DNA of 64,000 bases from Anolis sagrei (GCF_037176765.1 NC_090034.1:27102875-27166874), one strand, 5' to 3'. Counted from the stretch's first letter, positions 22,938 to 31,424 are shown. A program made the numbers and translations. Notes: a model not told the origin generated them from the letters alone.

Positions 22938-25366
22938 TGTTATTTTTAAGTGACATACTGTGTTTTTGTGTCATAATAATAACAATAACAACAACTCTTA
23001 AGCTGGAAGAGGTTCAGAGGATGAGGGTATCTAAAATGATCACAAGTCTGGAGACCATTAATAATCCCTCTGAGGAGCATCTTCAAGAACTGGGTCTGGT
23101 TAGCCTGCAGAAGACAAGTTTGAGAGGAGGCATGAGATCAATGTATCAATATGTGAAAGGATGCCGTAAGGAAGAGGGAGCAGGCTTACTTTCTGCTGCC
23201 CTGGAAACTAGGACTCAATGGAGCCATGGGTTCAAATGACAGGAAAGGAGATTTCATTGAATCTTCCATTAGGAAGAACTTCCTTGCTGTTCAGCAGTGG
23301 AATTTTCTGTCTCAGAATCTGATGGAACCTCCTTCCTTGGAGGCTTCTAAACAGAGGCTGGATGGCCATCTTTTAGGGGTGCTTTGCTGGTGCTTTTCCT
23401 ACATAGCAGAATGGGGTTGGACTAGATGGCCCAAGGGGACTCAGAATTGGAAGAGTCCCCTTGAATCATATGATTCTATGATGGTGTGATCTGGTTGTTG
23501 TTGTTGTTTTGGTGTGATCCCTGTCCCTCTTTGAAACACCCCTGTAGGTTTGGGAAGGGCACAATGTGGTCATGGCCTCCCGGGCCATGGTGGGAGAGAC
23601 CAACCCGGCCGAAGCCAAGCCCGGGACCCTCCGGGGCGACTTCAGCATCCATGTCAGCAGGTAGGAGCTGGACCTCACCCACCATCTCCATTCCGATTTG
23701 GCCAGCAATCTTCGGGGGTCAATCATGGTAGGAGGGTCCAGATTGTAGCTCCACGTGGCTAAGTCTTCGTATTTCACTTCTGCATCACAAATAAAAGTGC
23801 AGTCATGGGCACAGCGGATCCTTGGTATCCACTCAAGGTTGCCTCCAGGATTCCCTACGGATACCAAGATCTATGAGTGAACAAGTCCAATTATATACAA
23901 CAGCACAGCAAAATGGCAAAATCAAGGGTTGCTTTATGGGGTATTTTGGGGAGGAATACTCTTAAGTAATGGGTCGTTGAATCCATGGGTACCGAGGGGG
24001 GAGGAGAAGGGAGGGCAACTATACATGGAAAATGAAGATATTTATTTGAAATGGCCTGGTTAGGAAAGTGCTGGATGTTAAGTGTTGTGTTGGTAATGGT
24101 TGCATTATTTGCCAGTAATCAGCTCTTTGCTTGGGTCTTTGCTTCTTAATCTGTTGCAAATCCAAATTCTATTTTTTAGATTCCCTCACTTGAAGGTCCC
24201 TCTTTTTTATTTCTTGTAATTGCTGCTTCTGTTTGTTAAACAGATCGGACCATATAACTAGGTGAAGGATTGGCTGTTGCTGGGTGATGTGGCCCTCTGT
24301 TCTGTGGCTGGATTGGCTGCTTCTGAATGAAGTGGCCCTCTGAGCTGTGGCTGGATTGGCTGTAGCTAGATGAGGCAGTTCTGTGCGCTGCGACTGGATT
24401 GGTCGTTGCTGAGTGACATGGCCCTCTGTACTGTGACTGGATTGGCTGTTGCTAGGTGAAGTGGCTCTCTGCACTGCAGCTGGATTGACTGTTTCTGGGT
24501 GAAGTGGCCCTCTGCACTGCAGCTGGATTGGCTATTGCTCGGTGAAGTGGTCCTCTATACTCTGATTGGATTAGCTGTTGCTAGGTGGAGTGGCCCTCTG
24601 CACTATGACTGGGTTGGCTGTTGCTGGGTGACTTGGCCGTCTTGTATTGTGAGTGGATTGGCTGTTGCTAGGTAAAGTGGCCATCTGTATGATGACTGAA
24701 TTGACTATTGTTGAATGAAGTGGCCCTCTGCTCTGCAGCTGGATTGGCTGCTGCTAGGTGGAGTGGTCCTCTGCACTATGACTGGGTGAAGTGGCCCTCT
24801 GTGATGTCACTGGGAAAGAAAGGTGATGTATGTGTGCAAGGGAGGAAGGCTTTCAGAATTGGAGAAGGCAGAACGTAGACAGGCACAAGTCCCAATGACA
24901 CCCGTGCAATACCAGATATATTTGCTAGTGTTACTTAGACAGGGACATGGACTCCAGTGTGGTGAACTAGGCATCCAAGAGATCAGGGTGACCACAGCCA
25001 AGGCCCCATGCTATACTGCAGTTCGAAACTGCATTATAGTGTAGTGTAAAGTGTAGATGGGGTCCAAGTCACACTTTCTCACTTTAAAAAGGAAGGTGCC
25101 AACAAACTCCACTGTGTAAACCATGCCAAGAAAACCCGAGGATGGGGCTCCATGAGTCAAGAGCGGACAAAGGCATACAACCGCAACGACGACAACAACA
25201 ACAACACGGGAGTTAATGTGCAACCTTCTCTTTTCTTGGAAACAGGAACGTCGTCCATGCCAGCGATTCAGTGGAGACAGCCCAGCGGGAGATCAGCCTC
25301 TGGTTCCAAAGCAATGAGCTGGTGACCTGGGACAGTTGGGATCACAAACTCATGTATGAGCCCTGA
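14919..25366 (+). CDS. NME4: Nucleoside diphosphate kinase D, mitochondrial (complete, 5 exons)
   Basis: Exons 14919-15051, 16564-16694, 21990-22091, 23548-23660, 25246-25366 join in phase to 199 codons plus TGA. NME4 forms a hexamer in the mitochondrial intermembrane space, transfers gamma-phosphate between nucleotides, and binds cardiolipin. Residues 1-45 are Arg- and Leu-rich with a single Glu, fitting a mitochondrial presequence; the kinase domain starts near [15 protein letters not shown] (51-65). Visible landmarks: Lys58 of [12 protein letters not shown] (123-130), RGDF (151-154), and catalytic His164 in [10 protein letters not shown], with the HAS wording of NME4 rather than the HGS of NME1/2. 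Human NME4 is 187 residues; the extra length is mainly at the N-terminus. The start has a strong context (AAGCATGG). The cardiolipin patch Arg-Arg-Lys (human 89-91) reads Gln-Lys-Lys here. All introns are GT-AG. Confidence 0.95.
15233..15405 (+). mobile_element. Penelope-like element fragment in NME4 intron 1
   Basis: 'ggctttcatggcctgaatca', 'ggccatgttccagcagcatt-ctctcctgacgtttcgcctg' and 'ggcaagcatcctcagaag' are the shared family phrases; the same string order is found at 16960, 48618 and 58110. Confidence 0.75.
15425..15848. mobile_element. Inverted pair of Sauria-type SINEs in NME4 intron 1
   Basis: A plus-strand head fragment (about 15425-15537, 'ccgaaaggtcgccaattcaa', 'ccccagtttctgccaaccta-gcagtt') is followed directly by a minus-strand near-complete copy (15538-15848) that begins with the reverse tail 'cccctgacattaagtctagt-cgtgtctgactc' and ends with the reversed tRNA head 'actgcaccattg'. 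The shared 100-bp arms could fold into a long RNA hairpin. Confidence 0.82.
15960..16010. repeat. (TA)n/(CA)n microsatellite
   Basis: (AAT)n then (TA)14 and (CA)n in NME4 intron 1, flanked on both sides by the short phrase 'aaaacacatgtctttagtgg' / 'acactaaagacatgggcttt', i.e. an inverted flank, giving a further hairpin. Confidence 0.6.
16042..16384 (-). mobile_element. R4/Dong-like LINE 3' end inside ATT repeats
   Basis: (ATT)n at 16050-16097, LINE sequence 16098-16330 in reverse, then (ATT)n at 16331-16381. The reverse strand encodes [20 protein letters not shown] and [20 protein letters not shown]-like text, a C-terminal LINE ORF phrase also found at 22640 and 49963. R4-clade Dong elements are known for insertion in TAA repeats; clade assignment here is inferred from that habit and the wording. 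Confidence 0.6.
16564..16694 (+). CDS. NME4: NME4 exon 2
   Basis: Acceptor CCCATAG|GCT, donor CTCCAG|GTGACC. Encodes [20 protein letters not shown] and [15 protein letters not shown]: the nucleotide-binding start of the kinase fold. Confidence 0.95.
16960..17222 (+). mobile_element. Penelope-like element fragment with G-run
   Basis: 'gagttttccaggctgcatag-ccatgttctagaagcatt' to 'ggtctggcttctt', matching 48655-48905. Inside, the normal 'gtccagggtgggaga' has become a run of about 18 G at 17106-17124. Confidence 0.8.
17461..17622 (-). repeat. (CAT)n on L2-like LINE 3' end
   Basis: (CAT)15 at about 17463-17505 runs into 'gtataccccgctttatctct-cccacaggagactcaaagcag', a reversed L2-like 3' end. Confidence 0.65.
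17626..18402. mobile_element. MITE ('TTCCTGGTTTGAAA' family) split by a SINE
   Basis: Left end 'acatagcactatatagcaaa-atttgaaaaa' and right part 18100-18402 ('tgttcctggtttgaaaatg', 'ctactccagaaactttgtta', 'aacccaggaacaaaaatcat', 'tagtgtaat') match the intact copy at 35538-35855. The SINE at 17675-18095 sits between. Confidence 0.72.
17675..18095 (-). mobile_element. tRNA-headed SINE with L2-like 3' tail
   Basis: Reverse strand: head 'gggccaggctttagcacagc', body 'agcaccccctgtggccgaa', and 3' end 'ctgagtccccttcggggtga-gaagggcagaatataaatac'. Same family as 3662-4116, inserted in a MITE. Confidence 0.72.
18478..19350 (+). mobile_element. RTE/Jockey-group LINE, C-terminal ORF part (clade uncertain)
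   Basis: Encodes an RT-side phrase ('taccttggcagccacctctc'), then [60 protein letters not shown] and a terminal Cys/His knuckle CPQCGRR...[12 protein letters not shown] (about 19190-19265) before a (TAAG)n tail at 19319-19340. The layout (RT thumb, long helical region, zinc knuckle) is a LINE ORF C-terminus. The open part 18632-19105 is intact but the element is 5' truncated. Confidence 0.78.
19738..21865 (+). mobile_element. tRNA-headed SINE split by an L1
   Basis: Head 'gcaccctgtggcacaatggg-ttaaacc' duplicated at 19774, B-box-like 'agcggtttgaatcc', then after the L1 the right half 'ccgggcatcccctgggcaac-ttccttgcagaccgcc', 'aagttgctcctgacac' and an A-run at 21850. The two halves join perfectly across the L1 target duplication. 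Confidence 0.78.
19872..21744 (+). mobile_element. L1 LINE, 5'-truncated, with poly(A) and 15-bp target duplication
   Basis: AGAGAAGTCTCCCAC occurs at 19872-19886 and 21730-21744. Between them an open frame of about 455 codons ends at 21260: [60 protein letters not shown] and the Cys/His motif [19 protein letters not shown], which is the C-terminal end of L1 ORF2. The 3'UTR has a G-poor polypyrimidine/C-run stretch (21318-21560) and ends AATAAAGATTAATT plus poly(A). Unbroken frame and perfect duplication show a recent insertion. Confidence 0.93.
21990..22091 (+). CDS. NME4: NME4 exon 3
   Basis: Acceptor CTTGAAAG|GCA, donor GCAATG|GTAAGC; 34 codons, phase 0 at both ends. Encodes [16 protein letters not shown] and MTSGPVVAM. 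The acceptor lacks a long pyrimidine tract but the frame fit is exact. Confidence 0.93.
22128..23490 (+). mobile_element. CR1 LINE fragment in NME4 intron 3, interrupted
   Basis: Starts 37 bp after NME4 exon 3 with RT text [20 protein letters not shown], then after an R4-like insert continues with [32 protein letters not shown] and the 3' tail ATATGATTCTATGATGG at 23468. Frame breaks throughout; inactive. Confidence 0.85.
22626..22990 (+). mobile_element. R4/Dong-like LINE 3' end inside TAA repeats, nested in CR1
   Basis: (ATA)n at 22628-22641, then 'ggctctggcacaaaccagta-aaggtggtccc' to 'gtggactcatcttgttgtgt' (22642-22902), (ATA)n at 22906-22936, a second short 3' end 'gacatactgtgtttttgtgt-c' and again (ATAATA)n to about 22998. 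Same family as 16042 and 49926. Confidence 0.62.
23548..23660 (+). CDS. NME4: NME4 exon 4
   Basis: Acceptor CCTGTAG|GTT, donor GTCAGCAG|GTAGGA. Encodes [20 protein letters not shown] and [12 protein letters not shown], including the basic residue pair used in phosphate contacts in the family. Confidence 0.95.
24267..24808. repeat. 43-bp minisatellite, about 12.5 copies, NME4 intron 4
   Basis: Units start with GGATTGGCTGTTGCTGGGTG-type text at 24267, 24310, 24353, 24396, 24439, 24482, 24525, 24568, 24611, 24655, 24698 and 24741: the period is exactly 43 except one 44. Units differ by a few substitutions but hardly any indels. Most units carry ATTGG, the reverse of a CCAAT box. No protein-coding meaning; the frame is not shared with NME4. 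Confidence 0.95.
25246..25366 (+). CDS. NME4: NME4 exon 5
   Basis: Acceptor GGAAACAG|GAAC; completes codon 160 (Arg). Encodes catalytic-loop [20 protein letters not shown] and the C-terminus, stop TGA at 25364-25366. Confidence 0.95.
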
Positions 25367-25625
25367 CCGCATGTGTGGCCATGCAGATACACCATTGACT
25401 ACCTCGGCTTGTGCAATGTGCCTTCTTCCTCCTGGGTCTGTGCATCACAGGCCTCCAGAAGGGGACCAGGAAGGATATGGCTCCCAAAACACTTTGAAAC
25501 TGGTGTTGCCTCTTGCGCATCGCATCTTCCATCCACCCTCTTGCCAGATGCGGTGATCATCTGATTGAACACTACTTAGAAATCTTACTGCTGTAATAGA
25601 AATACTGTGGAGTACGGGTCTGAGC

Positions 25626-25631
25626 ATTAAA
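25626..25631 (+). promoter_or_regulatory. NME4: Candidate NME4 poly(A) signal ATTAAA
   Basis: ATTAAA 260 nt after the stop codon, followed by TG-rich sequence ('tgcaaacctgtttctgcttt-ctgtg'). It is the best variant signal near the stop; no AATAAA is seen before it. Confidence 0.5.
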
Positions 25632-25929
25632 AATGGATTGGTGCAAACCTGTTTCTGCTTTCTGTGCATAATGATGCTTTTTCTCTGAGTCGGTGTCAAA
25701 GCATTTCACAGATACACTGAATAGTAAGCTTGTGCATTCCGGGTAAACCGCAATCTGTTTCAGTATCCTGGATTTCGGGGGGGGGGAGGCTGATCCATTT
25801 TTGGGGGCCTCCCAAATTTGGAAGAGTCGATATCTGTTTTCACTGTGGGATGCCAAAAGATTTGTTTTCTATCCAGAACATTATAGGGGAGGGCTTCCCA
25901 GGCTCCCCTTCTCATATTTTTAGGCATTT

Positions 25930-26248
25930 GTTTCTATTCTAGGAGAGAGATGTTGCAAGCAGGCACACGCGCTTTCTCTCCCAGGCTTGCACCATGGCAC
26001 ACACTCTTTTGAAGGCGTATAAAGGAGGATTCTTAACGCTGTCTACTCTAGAGGAGAGATGCTACAGGCAGGCACGCAAGCTTTAAAGAGGTTTAAAAGT
26101 TGTTTCTATTCTAGAGGAAAGGTGCTGCAGGCAGGCGCACATGCTTTAAGGAGGCTTCTTACCTGTTTCTACTCTAGAGGAGAGGTGCTGTAGGCAGGTG
26201 CACACGCTTTCTCTCCCAGGCCTGTACCACGGCATGCACTCTAATAGT
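25930..26248. repeat. Degenerate tandem repeat, about four units
   Basis: 'ttctattctaggagagagat', 'tctactctagaggagagatg', 'ttctattctagaggaaaggt' and 'ttctactctagaggagaggt' begin successive units (about 25931, 26039, 26103, 26167), each followed by 'gcaggcaggcgcacacgctt'-like text; units alternate short and long, the long ones sharing 'tctctcccaggcctgcacca'. Confidence 0.65.
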
Positions 26249-26261
26249 AACAATAGTAATA

Positions 26262-26522
26262 GGTAATAGATACATAGCCGCCTTGAGTCTCCTTCAGGAG
26301 AGAGAAAGCGGGATATGAATAAATATAAATATAATAATAATAATAACAACAACAACACTAATAGATAATAGATACAAAGCCACCTTGAGTCTCCTTTGGG
26401 AGAGAGAAAGTGGGATATAAATAAATATAATGATAATAATAACAATACTAATAGATAATAGATACATAGTCACCTTGAGACTCTTTTGGGAGAGAAAAAG
26501 TGGGATATAAATAAATATCTGG
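26262..26522 (+). repeat. Three tandem LINE 3' ends (L2-like)
   Basis: 'ccttgagtctccttcaggag-agagaaagcgggatatgaat' and two further versions at about 26383 and 26472, each followed by (ATA)n-type tail and preceded by 'agataatagataca'. The period is about 90-105 bp. Confidence 0.7.
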
Positions 26523-26599
26523 ATGATTTCTTTTGCCATTGTGTTGTCATGCAATTTGTTGTTCTTTGCTTGCTCCCCCCCCCCCCGTGTGCGTGTACA

Positions 26600-26775
26600 C
26601 ATTCCAAATTACCCTTGTACACATTCCAGATTATCCGCTTTGAACTGGATTATATGGCAGTGTAAACTCATACGATTCAGTTCAAGGCAGATAATAATGT
26701 GGGTGATCTGCTTTGATGGTCATCTGGATTATATGGTGGTGTTGAAGGGGCCAGGGTTGCATACGCAGCTCTTGC
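26600..26775. mobile_element. Palindromic MITE, third family
   Basis: 'tgaactggattatatggcag-tgtaaactcatacgattcag' and 'gatggtcatctggattatat-ggtggtgttgaaggggcc', related to 56402-56522. Confidence 0.6.
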
Positions 26776-26779
26776 AAAG

Positions 26780-27600
26780 CACATCTTTGGTGGGACTCAT
26801 TGCTTTTGCTTGCCAAGCGACATGTCCATTTCACAGCCCCACATAAATAAATGACTATAATAATCGCAATAGCGGAGGCACCCAATGGCAACAAAACATT
26901 GGAATGGAACAAAACGCCCCTTTGATGTTAACTGGGAAAGTTCAATGCAGGGCAGAAGAGCGAAGGGCATGTCGTCGCATCCGAAAAGTGCCTTTGTTCC
27001 AAAGGACGGGTTTGTTTTGAGCCAGTTTTGACTCAAGTCCAAGGAAGATCCGAGTTCTTGAAAGTTTGTGATTTGTTTCCTCTCTCTCTCTGTTGGACTA
27101 AAATATATTTGATTGGAGGGTGTCTTGTATTGTCCAGGCTGGTATTCCTTGCCCTCTTGTGCCTCAAAAAAAAAAAAAAAAGTGGAGAAAGGCAAAAGCT
27201 TTCCTCTGTTTTGGCCTCTCGTCTATCATCCTGTGACTTCCGCACACATGACTTTATTCCGGGCTTTCTCAACTTCCAGATACAATTCCTTAGAGAAAGG
27301 CAATATTATACTGGCTGGGTTCTTTATGAAAGGCCATGCGTTAGGCGGGTGATTGGTAAGCGACTCCATGCGCTCACATTGTGAATTAAATCTCATACTA
27401 TTCAACAACACACACACACCCTTCCAATGGCAAACAGCTGAGAAATTATTATGGAAAATACTCTGAAACTTCATCTGGTCCAAAGTGCTGCACCCAAACG
27501 TTAAGAGCAAAGTTTGCATCCCACTCCAAAAGCATCTTCATTCCTAAGAACACAACTCCTTTCTTACAAGCCCAATGGCTGACCTACATTGGACTGGGCA
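26780..27600. other. Intergenic, no recognised gene
   Basis: Contains an A-run at 27167-27181, a (CA)n run at 27406-27418 and no exon or known transposon I can name. Confidence 0.4.
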
Positions 27601-27605
27601 ACTTA

Positions 27606-27800
27606 GGTCCTGTCTACACTGCTGTATAATCTAGTTCCAAACTGTATGATAATGGCAGTGTAGATGTGGCCTGACAGCAATCCCCTTGGCTGCCAGCCAA
27701 CACCATTTCAATGTCACAGCAGTTTGACTCACAGCTCTCACACAGTTTAACTGCATTGCAAAAGTTTACACTGACCATATAACGTAAATTCAAACTGCAT
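27606..27800. mobile_element. MITE fragments, third family
   Basis: 'gtcctgtctacactgctgta-taatctagttccaaactgta' and 'gcagtgtagatgtggcctga' form an inverted pair at 27606-27674; 27780-27800 ('cgtaaattcaaactgcatta-t') is a further related piece. Confidence 0.55.
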
Positions 27801-27834
27801 TATATGCATTTCCCATCTCCTTGCTGGGAATTTG

Positions 27835-29395
27835 CAGTGCTGAATATGCCTATGTGCTGGAGCACCAACTAGAGTCATCAACTAGGGAACCCCAGGTGTC
27901 GGCAGTGGCCAAGAGCACCTTCATACAGTTAAAGCTTGTGCTTCAGCTGCACCCATACCTTGAGATGCCAAACTTGGCCATGGTAGTCCATGCCATAGTC
28001 ACATCCCGCTTGGACTACTGCAACACTCTCTACATGGGGCTGCCTTTGAAGATAGTTCGGAAGCTTCAGCTAGTTCAGTAGTCAGCAGCCAGGTTACGAA
28101 CTGGGACTTCATAAGGGAGAGATCCACTCTCAAGTTGCAACAGCTCCATTGGCTGCCTGTCTGCTTCCGAGTGAAATACAAAGTGCTGGTCTCTACTTAT
28201 AAAGCTCTAAACAGTTTGTGTCCAGGCTACTTGTCTAACCACATCTCCCCATATGTGCCACTCATGCACTGCGATCTATGGAGGAGGCCCTGCTCTCAGT
28301 CTCAAACCGTCACAAGCGCGGTTGGTGGGATCTAGAGAGTGGGCCTTCTTTGTGATTGCTCCCCGCCTCTAGAACTCCCTCCCCAAAGAAATAAAAACGG
28401 ACCCCTTCCTCCCTCCTCTCCAGGGCCGTAGCCAGAAAAAAATTTCAGAGAGGGTTGAAAATTTCGGGGGGGGGGGGGTTGAAACCTGCCTCCTAGCTCA
28501 CGCTGAAGCAAAGAGCACAGCAGGGGGCAGAGCAGCCTTCAATAGCCTGCAGCTCCGCCCCTGTCAACCACCTCCACCAAGTCTGGCCTCCTTAATGAGA
28601 GCATTCAACACCTCCCCCCCCCCCCAACGTGGTTGCTTCGCTACATCGGCTATTGCTGCAAGTAATGACAGTGTGAATAAATTGTCAATATTTGCCTGAG
28701 ATAGTGCTTGCAGTTCTGGAGGGACTCTTAATTTTTTGTGTCTCATAGACTTAGCAGGGGGATTTGGTTAACCAGTTAAAATTCATAAGTAAATCAGGTT
28801 TTTTTTAACCTGAAAAATTTGGGAGGGGGGGTTTGAACCCCTAACCCCCCCCCCCCCACCTCTGGCTACAGTCCTGCTGCTCTCCTTTAAAAAACAATTA
28901 AAGACTCACCTTTGCTCGCTGGCATACGGAGAGGAGGAGAAAGAGGATTAGTTGATGGTGTCCAGCCAATAGACCGCTGCCTGGAATTCGTTTTATAATC
29001 TGGCTTGTATGCTGGATAGGTCTAGTGATATTCCAGGTAAGTAGAGTGAATTTTAACATAATTTTAAACTAACTTATTGATTTTTGTGAATTCTTTGTAA
29101 AGTCAATGTTATATTTATATTAGATGTAATTTAAATTAATTTTTAAGTGGGTTGTTGGTTTGTTTGTTTAATTTGATTTGATATGATATGTGGGTGTAAA
29201 CTTGATTTATGTGCTTTTAAAGTGATATATGTTTTTTGGGGGGGGGGGATTTGGGCAGTCTGTTTATGTATTTGTATTTGTAATTCTTATTGTATAGGCA
29301 TTGAATGTTTGCCTTCTGTTGTTGGAATCTGCCCTGAGTCCCCTTTAGGAGATAGGGCAGAATACAAATAAAGTTATTGTTATTATATTAGCGGC
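27835..29395 (+). mobile_element. L2-like LINE, C-terminal ORF2 and 3'UTR, interrupted by a hAT element
   Basis: Encodes [40 protein letters not shown], then (frame-shifted) LHWLPVCFRVKYKVLVSTYK. After the hAT element the frame region 'ttaaaaaacaattaaagact-cacc' and the 3'UTR follow, ending 'ctgagtcccctttaggagat-agggcagaatacaaataaag' and (TTA)n. This copy links the widespread 3'-end phrase to the SRLDYCN-type ORF. Confidence 0.85.
28413..28884. mobile_element. hAT-like non-autonomous element, 456 bp, 8-bp target duplication
   Basis: Element 28421-28876. Ends CAGGGCCGTAGCCAGA and TCTGGCTACAGTCCTG are inverted repeats with 14 of 16 matches. Flanking 8-mers CTCCTCTC (28413-28420) and CTGCTCTC (28877-28884) match 7 of 8 and sit inside the LINE ORF. 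C- and G-runs lie inside each arm. Confidence 0.8.
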
Positions 29396-29426
29396 CAGTG
29401 CTCCCATTGCGACAAAACCACTCCCT

Positions 29427-29457
<31 letters not shown>

Positions 29458-29530
29458 TTATTATTATTATTATTATTATGCTTTTTTTCTCTATGTGGAG
29501 ACTCAAAGTGGCTTGCAATTAAAAGCATTA
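29396..29530 (-). repeat. (TTC)n(TTA)n microsatellite with LINE 3' end
   Basis: (TTC)9 then (ATT)8 at 29428-29480, followed by 'ctctatgtggagactcaaag-tggctt', a reversed L2-like 3' end. Confidence 0.6.
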
Positions 29531-29544
29531 CAATTCAACACAAA

Positions 29545-29640
29545 ATATACAAAGATAAGGTAAAGATTTCCCCTGACATTAAGTCTAGTCATGTCCAACT
29601 CTGGCGGGGTGGGGTGTGTGCTGATCTCTATTTCTAGCTT
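29545..29640 (-). mobile_element. Sauria-type SINE fragment (reverse 3' end)
   Basis: 'aaggtaaagatttcccctga-cattaagtctagtcatgtcc' is the reversed ACCTTT-type 3' end, here only about 90 bp long. Confidence 0.65.
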
Positions 29641-29642
29641 AG

Positions 29643-30775
29643 GTAGTACCCTGCGTTACTTGGGTTATTTGAAAAAGTCATTCTTTTATTTTACAAAATG
29701 CATAAGGTTGTGAGTGAACTACAACACACATCATGCCAGGTTAACCCCCTGAAACTCCATCAGTGCTTAAACTTGTCATCCTGGTCAAGTTTGTTCTAGA
29801 TGTATCATTGATGAGATTTCGTGTGCTCTGTGGCTGCTGGATGAACTATAGCTCCCACCATGATGGGTCAGTTCCCTCCAAACCCCCCAGGTATGTTCAG
29901 TTGGACATGGGAGTTCTGTGTGCCAAGTTTGAACCAGGTCCATCATTGTTGGGGTTCTCAGTTGGTTTAGCTGTAGGAGGGGTCCAGAGTGCTCTTGAAA
30001 TGTAGGTGGTCTATAAATCCCAGTACCTACAACTCCCAAATGCCAAGGCCAACTCCCCCCAAATCCTACCAGTGTTCAAAATTGGGCATATTGGTTATGC
30101 GTGCTAAATTTGGTTTAGATCCATTGTTGATTGGGTCCACAGTGCTCTCTGGACGCAGGCAAACTACAACTCCTATAAATCAAAGTGAATTACCCCCAAA
30201 GCCCTCCAGTTTGTTTGGGTTTTTTTTGTTGTTGTTGTTTTTGTTGGTCATGAAGGTTCTGTGTGCCAGGTTAGGCCCAGGGCCACCATTGGTGGGATCC
30301 AGAAAGCTCTTTGATTGCAGGTGAACTATAAATCCCAGTATGTACAACTCCCAAATGCCAAGGCTAACTCCCCCCAAATCCCTTCAGTATGTTCTGTTGG
30401 TCATGGGGATTCTGTGTGCCAAATGTGGTCCAGGTCCATTGTCGGTGGGGGTCACAGTGCTGTGTCTTGATGCAGGGTGAACTACAACGTCCATCATGTG
30501 GAGTCAGTCCCCCAAACCCCTCCAGTGTGTTAAGTTGCTGCTCAGTTCCACTCTGTTTGTTATGTAGACAGAGTTGAAAAGAGTAGGAAAGGGGTAAGGG
30601 AGATGCAGTGGGTGGGGTCATGCAAATTCCACACCAAGGGAGAGAGAAAGGAACACTGGGATGTGGTGCTCACTATAACTGTAATGTCATTGGAAGAAGG
30701 GCCATTGGTGTCTCCTGGGGCGGGTGAGCTATAGGTGCTTTCGGAGGTGGGAATCTGTCATACACACATATACAA
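29643..30775. mobile_element. Unclassified 1.1-kb dispersed element, copy 1
   Basis: Shares in order with 40950-41885: 'ggttatttgaaaaagtcatt', 'tgccaggttaaccccctgaa', 'ctcccaccatgatgggtcag', 'gagttgaaaagagtaggaaa', 'gatgcagtgggtggggtcat' and the end 'cttttattatgtggat'. Internally it repeats 'gtgaactataaatcccagt' phrases also seen in the hAT family at 58976. The superfamily is unclear. Confidence 0.6.
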
Positions 30776-30989
30776 TTTTACTTTTATTATGTGGATCGTT
30801 ATAGTTATTATTATATTGCATTACATTATTATCACGTTACAATATTAGTAGTAGTATTATGTATAGTATACAATATATGTATCTTATATTAATATTATGT
30901 ATTATACTGCATCGTGTTATAAGTAGTACTATTATATCTAATATCCAATAATAGAACAGCATAATATTAGTAGCATTATTAGTAATAGA

Positions 30990-31334
30990 ACATTGCCTTG
31001 CAATGCCAAAGCACTGCGGAAAATGTGGCTTTGCTGCCCTCTGCTGGTTGGAGCCTTGAAGTGCAAGGCGTCCCTGTTGCTGCTTGCAATGTTTTGCAAA
31101 ATGCAAAAGGAAGGCAAACGCATTGCAAGGGTCTTTTAAAGCCCCAAAGGCCTTGGGAGGAGGAAATCCTTTCCCCGCTGGGGGGAAAGTCGAGCATCCT
31201 GGGTTTGCATTGCAAACTACAATTCCCAGAAGGAAGCTGGGGAAAATAAAGGGGGCGTTCCTTCCTAACCTAACCTTGGAAGGCATGTCTTGCGCATGCG
31301 CGGTGCGCTCTGAACAAAGTCCTTTGCAAAACAG
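30990..31334 (+). promoter_or_regulatory. DECR2: DECR2 promoter and non-coding first exon
   Basis: In order: CTGCCCTCTGCTGG at 31034-31047, whose reverse complement fits the CTCF consensus CCASYAGRKGGCRS at every position; ACTACAATTCCCAGAA at 31216-31231, a ZNF143-type ACTACAnTTCCC site; TGCGCATGCGC at 31291-31301, a perfect NRF1 palindrome; and ACAG|GTAAGT at 31331-31340, a strong donor ending a probable first exon. Many 'ttgcaatg/cattgcaa' words also occur in 30990-31220. NRF1 and ZNF143 sites fit a TATA-less housekeeping promoter. Assignment to DECR2 follows from the downstream exons. Confidence 0.7.
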
Positions 31335-31424
31335 GTAAGTGGGAAGAGCAGCTGGGAGAGGAGAAGTTGGGGGCTGCAACATTTGCAGAAAAGCCACCTA
31401 AAGTATGCATCTCTATGGATTTTG

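Noticed and set aside
24267-24808. CRISPR-like array
   Set aside because: The units are contiguous with no unique spacers and the genome is vertebrate; it is a minisatellite.
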